Assembly: GCA_016199305.1 (NCBI GenBank)
Contig: JACQGZ010000248.1
Location: 1 to 6,054, forward strand
Direction: 5' to 3'
DNA length: 6,054 nt
Source: Armatimonadota bacterium
GTDB taxonomy: Bacteria > Sysuimicrobiota > Sysuimicrobiia > Sysuimicrobiales > Humicultoraceae
A program made the translations under genes and the position numbers. A model generated the notes under the pieces. The model saw nothing but the letters and a program-made list of their open reading frames with translations. It was not told where the DNA came from and did no database searches. Numbering within the stretch: the stretch's first letter is position 1; each line of letters begins with the position of its first letter. Shown one piece after another: positions 1-5,943 of this stretch.

Positions 1-617
1 CCCTGGACCGGTACGTCGAGACGCAGATCGCGCCGGCGCTGCAATGGGAGTGGACGCGCTACCGTCCTCCGGCGGCCTGGCGCGAGTGGTGCGTGGCGAC
101 GGAGGTGGGAAACGGCTACGAGCGGAGCATGGCGGCCGCGTCCGGTGAAGGAGAAGGCTTTTCCTGGCGCACGGAGACCATCGTCGGCGAGCCGAACGAC
201 GGCAATTGCCAGTATCTCTTCGGCGGCGTGGCCGGACACGCCGGGCTCTTCTCCACCGCCGATGAGGTGGGGCGGTTCGGGCAGATGCTCCTCGACGGCG
301 GGAGTGCGCCCGGCGGGCGGGTACTGCGTCCGGAGACGGTCGCCGAGGCGACGCGCGACCAGAGCGTCGGGGCCGCCGGCGAAGGCTACGGGTTGGGCTG
401 GCGCATCCGGCGCGGGAACGAGTCGCTGGTCGGGGCGCGGGCCTCCGCGCAGGCCTTCGGCCACACCGGTTTTACCGGCACCTCCATTGTCGTGGACCCG
501 GCGCGGGCGCTGGTGATCGTCCTGCTGACCAACCGCATCCATCCCGGCGCCGACACGCCGGGGTTCGCGGCCTTCCGCCAGGCGTTTCACGAGGCCGTGA
601 TGGGAGCCGTCGAGTGA
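1..617 (+). CDS. Serine hydrolase, class C beta-lactamase-like (C-terminal part, 5' end outside window)
   Basis: The frame is open from the left edge (first whole codon at 3) to TGA at 615-617, about 204 codons, so the gene starts upstream of the window. The segment GGVAGHAGLFSTADEVGRF (about 222-278) is the typical late conserved block of beta-lactamase/penicillin-binding-protein-like serine hydrolases. His-Thr-Gly at 462-470, followed by an FTGTSIVVDP strand, matches the third active-site box (KTG/HTG). The catalytic SxxK and YxN boxes would lie upstream and cannot be checked. Family members act on peptide or ester bonds, often of cell-wall origin, usually outside the membrane. The B. subtilis MurNAc salvage cluster also contains such a gene (ybbE), so its place here fits a cell-wall role, but the substrate is unknown. 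The stop overlaps the anmK start by 4 nt. A GTG at 93 is only an internal codon, not the real start. Confidence 0.87.
   Translation, partial: LDRYVETQIAPALQWEWTRYRPPAAWREWCVATEVGNGYERSMAAASGEGEGFSWRTETIVGEPNDGNCQYLFGGVAGHAGLFSTADEVGRFGQMLLDGGSAPGGRVLRPETVAEATRDQSVGAAGEGYGLGWRIRRGNESLVGARASAQAFGHTGFTGTSIVVDPARALVIVLLTNRIHPGADTPGFAAFRQAFHEAVMGAVE
602..606 (+). promoter_or_regulatory. Shine-Dalgarno for anmK
   Basis: GGGAG lies 7 nt before the GTG at 614, inside the end of the serine hydrolase gene. It supports GTG 614 as the anmK start together with the GTGA start/stop overlap. Confidence 0.6.
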
Positions 618-1795
618 AGGGCCTGGCCCAGATGTTGGAGGCGGTGGCCGCCCGGCCGGCGCGAATCGTCCTGGGGCTGATCTCCGGGACGTCCGCCGAT
701 GGGATCGACGCGGCGGCGGTACGGATCAGCGGCCAGGGGGCGGCGGCGCGCGTGAAGGTGCTGGCCACGCACACCCATCCCTTTCCACCGGGACTGCGGG
801 AGCGGCTGCACGCGCTGACCGAAGGCGGCAGCGTGCGCGACGTCTGCGAGTTGAACGTGGTGCTGGGGGAACTCTTCGCGGAGGCGGCCGCCGCCCTCGC
901 CGGACGAGTCGGTGGCGTGGATCTGATCGGCTCCCACGGTCAGACGATCTACCACATTCCTCCTGCCGGCGGACGGGCAGGAAGCACCCTGCAGATCGGC
1001 GAACCCGCGGTGATCGCCGAACGCACGGGCATCCTGACGGTGGCGCACTTCCGGCCGCGGGACATGGCCGCCGGCGGGATGGGCGCCCCTCTGGTGCCCT
1101 ATGCCGACTACATCCTCTTCCGCCATCCGGCGCGTACGCGCGTGATCCAAAACATCGGGGGGATCGCCAACGCCACGATACTGCCGGCGGGAGGGGAGCC
1201 GGCGGACGTCATCGCCTTCGACACCGGGCCGGGCAACATGGTGATCGATGCGCTCATGCAGCGGTATTTCGGGCGTCCCTACGATGCGGACGGCGCGCTG
1301 GGTGCGGCGGGCCGCGTGCACGAGGGGCTGCTGGCGGAGCTGCTGGCGGATCCCTTCATCACCGCTCCTCCTCCGAAGGCCACCGGGCGCGAGCGCTACG
1401 GCGAGCCCTACGCGCAGGAGGTGGCGGCGCGGGGAGAGGCGCTGGGCCTCGCGGCGGAAGACCTGGTGGCTACCGTCACCGCCTTCACCGCGGATTCGAT
1501 CGTGGAAAACTACCGGCGCTTCGTCTTTCCGGCCCAGGCGGTCGATGAGGTCGTGGTCGCGGGCGGCGGAGCCCGCAACCGGACGCTGCTGGAACGACTG
1601 CGCCGGCTTCTGGCGTCGCGCCCGGTGCTCACGACCACGGACCTGGGCATCGACAGCGACTTCAAGGAGGCGGTCGCCTTCGCCATCATGGCCAACGACG
1701 CGGTGATGGGGTTGGCCACCAACGTGCCCGGCGCCACCGGGGCCCGCCATCCGGTGATCCTGGGCGCGATCATTCCGGGCGGCAGCGCACCATGA
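614..1795 (+). CDS. anmK: Anhydro-N-acetylmuramic acid kinase
   Basis: A 393-aa cytoplasmic sugar kinase of the AnmK family. It hydrolyses the 1,6-anhydro ring of anhydro-MurNAc and phosphorylates it with ATP to MurNAc-6-phosphate, the substrate of the next gene's enzyme. Visible family blocks: GLISGTSADGID (residues 21-32), SHGQT (107-111), QIGEP (127-131), FRPRDMAAGGMGAPLVP (146-162), NIGGIAN (180-186), DTGPGN (203-208, carrying a conserved acidic residue I take as the catalytic base), AGGGARN (316-322) and DFKEAVAFA (349-357). The first ~17 residues precede the usual family start, so length is slightly above typical (roughly 360-390). GTG 614 overlaps the upstream stop as GTGA and has a good ribosome site. 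The stop overlaps the murQ start as ATGA. All key motifs look intact. Identification is firm. No regulation is visible beyond probable translational coupling. Confidence 0.95.
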   Translation: MKGLAQMLEAVAARPARIVLGLISGTSADGIDAAAVRISGQGAAARVKVLATHTHPFPPGLRERLHALTEGGSVRDVCELNVVLGELFAEAAAALAGRVGGVDLIGSHGQTIYHIPPAGGRAGSTLQIGEPAVIAERTGILTVAHFRPRDMAAGGMGAPLVPYADYILFRHPARTRVIQNIGGIANATILPAGGEPADVIAFDTGPGNMVIDALMQRYFGRPYDADGALGAAGRVHEGLLAELLADPFITAPPPKATGRERYGEPYAQEVAARGEALGLAAEDLVATVTAFTADSIVENYRRFVFPAQAVDEVVVAGGGARNRTLLERLRRLLASRPVLTTTDLGIDSDFKEAVAFAIMANDAVMGLATNVPGATGARHPVILGAIIPGGSAP

Positions 1796-2724
1796 AGCGC
1801 GCCCGCCGCCGGCGTCCCGCCCGTTCCGTCCGCGTCCGTCCCTCCGGTCGGCCGCGCCCCCCCGATCTCCCAGCGCTCACCGTGCCGGCGCTGCTGCGCC
1901 GCATCCACCGTGAGGATCGCCGCGTGGCTCCCGCCGTAGGTCGGGTGCTCCACCGCGTGGCGGCCGCGGTCGACATCATCGTTGACGCGCTGCGGCGCGG
2001 CGGGCGCCTCATCTACGTGGGGGCGGGCAGCAGCGGCCGCCTCGCCCTCCTGGACGCCCTCGAGGTCCCGCCGACGTTCGGCGTCTCGCCTGATCTGGTC
2101 CAGGCCGTGCTGGCCGGCGGCGTAGCGGCCACGGTGGAGGCCACCTCGCCGCTCGAAGACGACGCGGACCTGGGCCGCGCCGAGATGCGGCGGCGGCGTG
2201 TCGGGCGCGGCGATGTGGTCGTGGCGGTCGCGGCCAGCGGCGCCACTCCGTTCACCCTCGGGGCGGTCGCGGCGGCGCGGCGGCGGGGTGCGCGCACGAT
2301 CGGCCTGACCACGACGCCGGGTAGCCCGCTGGCGAAGGAGGTGGAGATCGCGATCGTCCCGGCGGTCGGGGAGGAGGTGCTGCGGGGGTCGACGCGGATG
2401 AAGGCGGGCACCGCCCAAAAGCTCGTGCTGAACATGCTGAGCACGGCGGCGATGGTGCGGCTGGGCCACGTCTACGGCGATCGGATGGTGGACGTCAAGC
2501 CGCTCAATGAGAAACTGCGGCGCCGCGCCACCGCCGTCGTCGCGGCAGCCGCCGGCATCTCCGAGCCGGAGGCGGGGCAGGCGCTGGCGGCTGCGGGGGG
2601 AGAGGCGAAGGTCGCCCTGGTGATGGTGATGGCGGGCGTGACGGCGAAGGCGGCCAGGCGGCTGCTGGCGGAGGGTGAGGGATTCGTCGGGGAGGCGCTG
2701 CGCCTGGCGCGCCGCACTTCGTGA
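1792..2724 (+). CDS. murQ: N-acetylmuramic acid 6-phosphate etherase
   Basis: A 310-aa SIS-domain lyase that removes the D-lactyl ether of MurNAc-6-P, giving GlcNAc-6-P and D-lactate. The SIS core runs from about residue 35 to 215: GRLIYVGAGSSGRL (71-84), LEVPPTFGV (90-98), the LEDD block (121-124), VAASGATPF (146-154) and GSTRMKAGTAQK (199-210). By alignment with E. coli MurQ from memory, its acid/base residues Glu83 and Glu114 correspond to E91 and E122 here, both present; the Cys after Glu83 is Val here. Residues ~245-310 match the small helical C-terminal domain. The N-terminus is odd: the usual T-E-x-R-N-P type lead is replaced by a basic tail with ten Arg in the first 22 residues. ATG 1792 overlaps the anmK stop (ATGA) but has only a weak ribosome site (GGGCGG); GTG 1882 (residue 31, just after the tail) is an alternative start. 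The stop overlaps the next gene as GTGA. Confidence 0.95.
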   Translation: MKRARRRRPARSVRVRPSGRPRPPDLPALTVPALLRRIHREDRRVAPAVGRVLHRVAAAVDIIVDALRRGGRLIYVGAGSSGRLALLDALEVPPTFGVSPDLVQAVLAGGVAATVEATSPLEDDADLGRAEMRRRRVGRGDVVVAVAASGATPFTLGAVAAARRRGARTIGLTTTPGSPLAKEVEIAIVPAVGEEVLRGSTRMKAGTAQKLVLNMLSTAAMVRLGHVYGDRMVDVKPLNEKLRRRATAVVAAAAGISEPEAGQALAAAGGEAKVALVMVMAGVTAKAARRLLAEGEGFVGEALRLARRTS

Positions 2725-3365
2725 GTGCGCCGCTGGTCATTTTCGATGTTGATGGGGTGCTGGTGGACACCCTCCCCGCCAATGTGGAGGCCTACCTGCA
2801 CGCCTGCCGGCAGATGGGCCTGCCTGCGCCCGACGCGGAGAACGTCCGGCGTCTCCTCGGTCGAAGCGCCGAAGAGATGGCCGTCGCTCTGGGGTGTCCA
2901 CCCGAGCACGTCGGTGAGTTTGTCGATGGACACGCCCGCCCGAGATATCAGGCTATTGTGGCGCGCGGCGTCCCGACCTTCCCGGGTGTGCCGGAGGTGC
3001 TGGCCGCATTGCGCGACGGCGGGACGCGCGTGGCGGCGTGGACAATAGGCGGGGTCGCACAACAGGAGGCCGTCCTCACGGCGGCGGGGATTCGGCGTTG
3101 GATCGAACTCCTCCACGCTCCCGGTGTGACCGGCTATCCCAAACCCGACCCCCGGGGCCTGGAGGAGATTGTCGTGCGCTTCACCGCCGCGGAGCCCCGT
3201 TATCTAGTCGATGATCGCGGCGAGATGCTCGCCCCCGCGGACCGGATCGGCGCGCGGCGGATCTTCGCGGCGTATGGATACGGCACAGCGCCCACGCCTG
3301 ACCCCGATGCGGTCCTCCGGGCGCCGAGGGATCTCCTGGCACTCATCGCGTCTGCCGGAGGTTAG
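2721..3365 (+). CDS. HAD-superfamily phosphatase (phosphoglycolate phosphatase/MupP-like)
   Basis: A 214-aa cytoplasmic hydrolase of the haloacid dehalogenase superfamily. Motif I is DVDGVLVDT, with nucleophile D9 and acid/base D11. An alpha-helical cap lies between about residues 15 and 85. Motif II is the WTIGG segment (T108). Motif III is K141 in GYPKPDP (138-144). Motif IV is YLVDDRGEM, with D164/D165 and Glu at 168 where many relatives have Asp. The DxD pair indicates phosphatase activity rather than dehalogenase. The substrate is not shown by sequence. As the last gene of an anmK-murQ operon it could act on MurNAc-6-P (like Pseudomonas MupP), on another sugar phosphate, or be a general phosphoglycolate-type phosphatase. 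The GTG start overlaps the murQ stop (GTGA). The nearest purine-rich site (GGGGAGG, about 2690-2696) is too far away, so translation is probably coupled. It ends 12 nt before the stop of the convergent namZ. Confidence 0.9.
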   Translation: MSAPLVIFDVDGVLVDTLPANVEAYLHACRQMGLPAPDAENVRRLLGRSAEEMAVALGCPPEHVGEFVDGHARPRYQAIVARGVPTFPGVPEVLAALRDGGTRVAAWTIGGVAQQEAVLTAAGIRRWIELLHAPGVTGYPKPDPRGLEEIVVRFTAAEPRYLVDDRGEMLAPADRIGARRIFAAYGYGTAPTPDPDAVLRAPRDLLALIASAGG

Positions 3366-3377
3366 GAACGCCAGGAA

Positions 3378-4592
3378 TCAGCGATAGAGCAGGTAGGTCT
3401 CGCGCAGCCGGGTGAACCGGTCCAGGGCGGGCTGCCAGCGGGCCACGATCGCCTCGGCTGGATCGCCGCGGGTGATCGCCAGCCGGACCTCTTTCGTCCC
3501 CCAGACGATGTCGAAGGGGCTGCGGCTGCGCCGGCTGGTGGGAGTCTCGATGCGCAGCCGCCCCGGATGCAGGTCGCGGATCTCCGTGAGGATGAACACC
3601 GTCGTCGCGGCCGGGCGAAACGTCTGCGGGTCGGTGATGTGCAGGCGGACGCCCCGCCAGATCCGGCCCGTCCGGGGATGGGGCAGGGCCGACGGGGTGA
3701 AGCGGACGCCGGGGAGATTCCTCCGGTTCAACCGCTCGGCCAGGCGTGCGCCGTCCAGCCAGGGCGCCAGCACCACCTGGAAGCGCGACGTGGTGCGCAC
3801 GCCGTTCCAGAGGTTCGTGCCGTCCACCGTCCCGGTGGCGGCGTAGGAGAAGGCCGCCTCCGCGGATGTGATGCCCGGCGACGGGCGGATCCATTCCAGC
3901 CGTGTGTCCGTCCAGGCCATCGTGCGTGTCCATCCGCTCATCGGGATCACCGTCAGGTCCGCGCCGATGCCGAAGGCGTCGTTGTAGAGGCGGGCCAGTT
4001 CCCCCAGAGTTAACCCATGCACGATCGGGATCGGATAGAGACCGATGAAGGAACGGAACTGCGGCTCCAGGGTCGGGCCGTCCACCATCACGCCGCCAAT
4101 CGGATTCGGCCGGTCCAGGATGATGACGGGCTTGCCGGCCTCGCGGGCCGCCGCCATCACCAGGGCCATCGTGGAGGCGTAGGTGTACGGCCGCACCCCC
4201 ACATCCTGCAGGTCCACCACCAGGACATCCACGCGCGCCAGCATCTCGCGGGTCGGGCGGAAGGTCCCTCCATAGAGGCTGTAGATCGGCGTGCGCCCCG
4301 GCATCGTCGGCACGGGGCGGCCCGCGCCGTAGCTTCCGTCGAGACCGTGCTCGGGGGCGAAGAGGGCGGCCAGGCGGATGCCTGGGATCGCCGCGAGGGC
4401 CGTGGCGGTGGGGCGGCCGTCCTGGGTGACGCCGGCCGCGTGGGTGACCAGGCCGATCCGCCGGCCCGCCAGCACCTCCGGCCTCTCCAGCAGTGTGTCG
4501 ATGCCGGGGCGCACCGGCGCCGGCTGCGCGACGGCGGGCGCAAGGGAGAACGACAGCGCGATGACCAGAGTCCAGAGAATGGCGAGACGCAA
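3378..4592 (-). CDS. namZ: Secreted exo-beta-N-acetylmuramidase (DUF1343/NamZ family)
   Basis: A 404-aa protein of the DUF1343 family, whose characterised member NamZ (B. subtilis YbbC, CAZy GH171) releases MurNAc from the non-reducing end of peptidoglycan fragments. A signal peptide is visible: hydrophobic residues 3-20 and an A-V-A cleavage site near residue 22, so it acts outside the cytoplasmic membrane. Family blocks: RIGLVTHAAGV (45-55), FAPEHGLDGSYGAG (78-91), VVDLQDVGVRPYTYASTM (125-142), DRPNPIGG (160-167), SFIGLYPIPIVHGLTLGELA (181-200), PSPGITS (237-243) and DGTNLWNG (257-264). The last block departs from the usual EGTN-SEGRGT pattern. The start is TTG: an in-frame stop lies 48 nt upstream with no ATG or GTG between, and GGAG sits 12 nt before it. 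Length is normal. The gene is convergent with the anmK-murQ operon; an IS110 element lies upstream in the same orientation. Confidence 0.92.
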   Translation of the reverse strand: MRLAILWTLVIALSFSLAPAVAQPAPVRPGIDTLLERPEVLAGRRIGLVTHAAGVTQDGRPTATALAAIPGIRLAALFAPEHGLDGSYGAGRPVPTMPGRTPIYSLYGGTFRPTREMLARVDVLVVDLQDVGVRPYTYASTMALVMAAAREAGKPVIILDRPNPIGGVMVDGPTLEPQFRSFIGLYPIPIVHGLTLGELARLYNDAFGIGADLTVIPMSGWTRTMAWTDTRLEWIRPSPGITSAEAAFSYAATGTVDGTNLWNGVRTTSRFQVVLAPWLDGARLAERLNRRNLPGVRFTPSALPHPRTGRIWRGVRLHITDPQTFRPAATTVFILTEIRDLHPGRLRIETPTSRRSRSPFDIVWGTKEVRLAITRGDPAEAIVARWQPALDRFTRLRETYLLYR

Positions 4593-4734
4593 GACGGATC
4601 GATGCTCCGAAGAAACCTTGCCCCGACAGATTCCGGGTTAGACGGCCTGCTCCTTCCGGTGATCGATGGCGTTCCTCTCGGTGCACGTCTTCAAGGGGTG
4701 GGGGAGGGCTCTGCCGCGGAAATATCCCGTATCT
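4593..4734. other. Gene-free leader between namZ and the insertion sequence
   Basis: I see no convincing gene in these ~140 bases on either strand. It should hold the original promoter or 5' leader of namZ. A TTGAAG hexamer (- strand, 4694-4689) has no good -10 partner, so I do not call a promoter. The IS lies directly to its right. Confidence 0.5.
4605..4608 (-). promoter_or_regulatory. Probable Shine-Dalgarno for namZ
   Basis: GGAG on the - strand lies 12 nt before the TTG start at 4592. The spacing is longer than ideal, so initiation may be weak, but no better start is available in this frame. Confidence 0.4.
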
Positions 4735-4750
4735 ATGAAAAGGCTGCGCC
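4735..4750 (+). repeat. Inverted repeat, transposase-3' side
   Basis: The 16 bases ATGAAAAGGCTGCGCC are the exact reverse complement of 5944-5959. They lie ~106 nt beyond the transposase stop codon. The match stops abruptly on both sides. It is probably the subterminal repeat of the IS. Confidence 0.8.
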
Positions 4751-4856
4751 TGCCAATGCCTCCCTCACTACCCTTGCGACCCGAGGTCAGTTATCTATCC
4801 GTGCCCTCCGGCACACCATGTGCTGCGACTCGGGCTCCCAATTAGTTCAGGGGTCT
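4751..4856 (-). ncRNA. Candidate bridge RNA region of the IS110-family element
   Basis: IS110-family recombinases use an RNA encoded in a non-coding end to pair with target and donor DNA; in IS1111-like elements it lies 3' of the transposase. This segment fits by position and is foldable. CCCGAG 4780-4785 can pair with CTCGGG 4829-4834, enclosing GTGCC 4801-4805 with GGCAC 4810-4814 (4-nt loop). Alternatives are GCACA 4811-4815 with TGTGC 4819-4823, and GACC 4778-4781 with GGTC 4785-4788. Unpaired segments contain short matches to the element's outer borders (TATCTAT, ATTAGTTC). The exact RNA ends and promoter cannot be read from the sequence, and the stems are short, so this is a positional inference. 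Confidence 0.35.
4788..4797 (+). repeat. 10-bp direct repeat, copy 1
   Basis: CAGTTATCTA occurs here, in the 3' non-coding part of the IS, and again at 5998-6007 in the right flank. The copy distance (1210 bp) is close to IS size. It may be a guide/border match or chance; see findings. Confidence 0.35.
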
Positions 4857-4866
4857 TCAAGAGACC
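4852..4866 (-). other. Small hairpin over the transposase stop codon
   Basis: GGTCT 4852-4856 pairs with AGACC 4862-4866 around a 5-nt loop holding the stop codon. There is no U-run after it on the - strand, so it is not a convincing terminator. It may mark the start of the structured 3' non-coding end. Confidence 0.3.
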
Positions 4867-5882
4867 ATCGGGATATCGGGGAGTCCCGAGCACTGCCTCC
4901 TCTCGTCATGGTGCAGCATCCAGTAGATCGTCGTCAGGAGCGCCCGGGCCACGGCGACTCGGGCGATGTGGCGCCCTTTGCGGGCGGCGATCCGCCGGAA
5001 GAGCTCCTGGTAGCGGCCCGGGCGCCGGGCGGCATGCTGGGCCGCCTCGATGAGGATCCAGCGGAGCCAGGAGGAGCCCTGCCGGGAAATGTGGCCGATG
5101 AAGACGCGGCCACCCGAGGCGTGCACCCGCGGGGCGAGGCCGGCGTAGGAGACGAGGTGCTTGGGGTCGGGGAAGCGCGTCACGTCGCCGATCTCGGCCA
5201 GGACCAGGAGCGCGCTAGAGGGGCCGATGCCTGGGAGCGTGCAGAGGCGCTGGGCCGCCGGGGTGCGCGCGGCCTCGGCATCGATGGTGCGCGCGGCCTC
5301 GGCGATCTGCCGCTGCACGACATCGAGGACCTCAAGGAGGCCGCCCAGCGCGTGACGGTAGACAGGCCGCAGGGGCAGAGTGGTCAGCCAGCGACGCCCC
5401 TTGACCCCGAAGACGTCGGTGACCGGGGACTCGTACCCGTGCTTGAGGAGAATCGCATGGACCCGGTTCTTCACCCCCGTCTGGAGCCGGACCAGGGCCG
5501 CGCGGTAGCGGAGGAGCTCCCGGAGGTCCCGGATCGCCCGCGGCGGGATGTAGGCGCGGGGCACCAGGTCGCTGCGCAGGAGATGGGCGAGGGTGGTGCT
5601 GTCGACCTTATCGGTCTTGACCTTCGCCTCGGCGATGGCGCGGGTCCGCATCGGATGCGCCAGCACGACGGGGATCTGCAGCGTCTCCAGGAGGTCGTAG
5701 AGGTGGTACCAATTCATCGTCGCCTCGAGGACCACTTGGGCCGGCTCGCCCACGCCGGCGAAGAAGTCCCCGAGGGCCTGGCGGGTGTTGGGGAGCTTGC
5801 CCTGGCGGAGCACCTGGCCGGTCGCGTCCATCTGGGTGAAGAAGGTGTACCGCTTGTGGATATCAAAGCCGAAATATTGCAC
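4857..5882 (-). CDS. IS110-family transposase (DEDD/serine recombinase)
   Basis: A 341-aa recombinase that moves the element by RNA-guided recombination through a circular intermediate. The N-terminal RuvC-like DEDD domain shows D7 (FGFDIHK), E53 (VLEATMNWY), and D91 and D94 (KTDKVDS). A probable coiled-coil spans about residues 115-205. The C-terminal transposase_20 domain starts at LPGIGPSSALLVLAEIGD (216-233), continues with LVSYAGLAPRVHASGG (243-258) and ends with GHISRQGSSWLR (263-274). The catalytic serine of this domain should be among S256, S266, S270 or S271; I cannot say which. Start GTG 5882 follows a strong ribosome site (GGGGAGGG, 9 nt spacing) and gives the standard N-terminus. 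The gene appears intact, with no frameshift. It points toward namZ, so readthrough from it could enter namZ. Family assignment is firm. Confidence 0.95.
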   Translation of the reverse strand: MQYFGFDIHKRYTFFTQMDATGQVLRQGKLPNTRQALGDFFAGVGEPAQVVLEATMNWYHLYDLLETLQIPVVLAHPMRTRAIAEAKVKTDKVDSTTLAHLLRSDLVPRAYIPPRAIRDLRELLRYRAALVRLQTGVKNRVHAILLKHGYESPVTDVFGVKGRRWLTTLPLRPVYRHALGGLLEVLDVVQRQIAEAARTIDAEAARTPAAQRLCTLPGIGPSSALLVLAEIGDVTRFPDPKHLVSYAGLAPRVHASGGRVFIGHISRQGSSWLRWILIEAAQHAARRPGRYQELFRRIAARKGRHIARVAVARALLTTIYWMLHHDERRQCSGLPDIPMVS

Positions 5883-5891
5883 GGGCTGCGT

Positions 5892-5899
5892 CCCTCCCC
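5892..5899 (-). promoter_or_regulatory. Shine-Dalgarno for the transposase
   Basis: GGGGAGGG on the - strand lies 9 nt before the GTG start and fixes it. The CGCAGCC between site and start can pair with GGCTGCG inside the inverted repeat, which could hide the site in longer transcripts. Confidence 0.65.
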
Positions 5900-5919
5900 T
5901 CGTGAAGAGTGTGTCTCCA

Positions 5920-5942
5920 TCACCGACTTTTCGCGTCGGTGA
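5920..5942 (-). promoter_or_regulatory. Hairpin in the transposase leader
   Basis: TCACCGAC 5920-5927 and GTCGGTGA 5935-5942 form a perfect 8-bp stem with a 7-nt loop, between the inverted repeat and the transposase ribosome site. On the - strand no U-run follows, so it is not an obvious terminator. It could be a leader structure limiting translation, or a protein/RNA recognition element at the IS end. Confidence 0.5.
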
Positions 5943-5943
5943 G

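Noticed and set aside
587..1750. 387-codon open frame on the - strand opposite anmK
   Set aside because: It is the antisense shadow of anmK, whose motifs are clear; the composition is rich in Arg, Gly and His with no recognisable domain.
3199..3207. GTTATCTAG in the HAD gene, matching the right flank of the IS
   Set aside because: It is an in-frame part of the conserved motif IV region. It shows that TATCTA-like matches occur by chance here, which lowers the weight of the short border matches.
3343..4686. 447-codon frame on the - strand overlapping namZ
   Set aside because: It is frame-shifted relative to the clearly conserved NamZ sequence and is Pro/Gly/Arg-rich without domains.
4852..4866. 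Rho-independent terminator after the transposase
   Set aside because: The stem is only 5-6 bp and no U-tract follows on the - strand.
4017..5942. 641-codon open frame on the + strand
   Set aside because: It runs antisense through most of namZ and the whole transposase, and its product is low-complexity and family-less. Long antisense frames are expected at this GC content.
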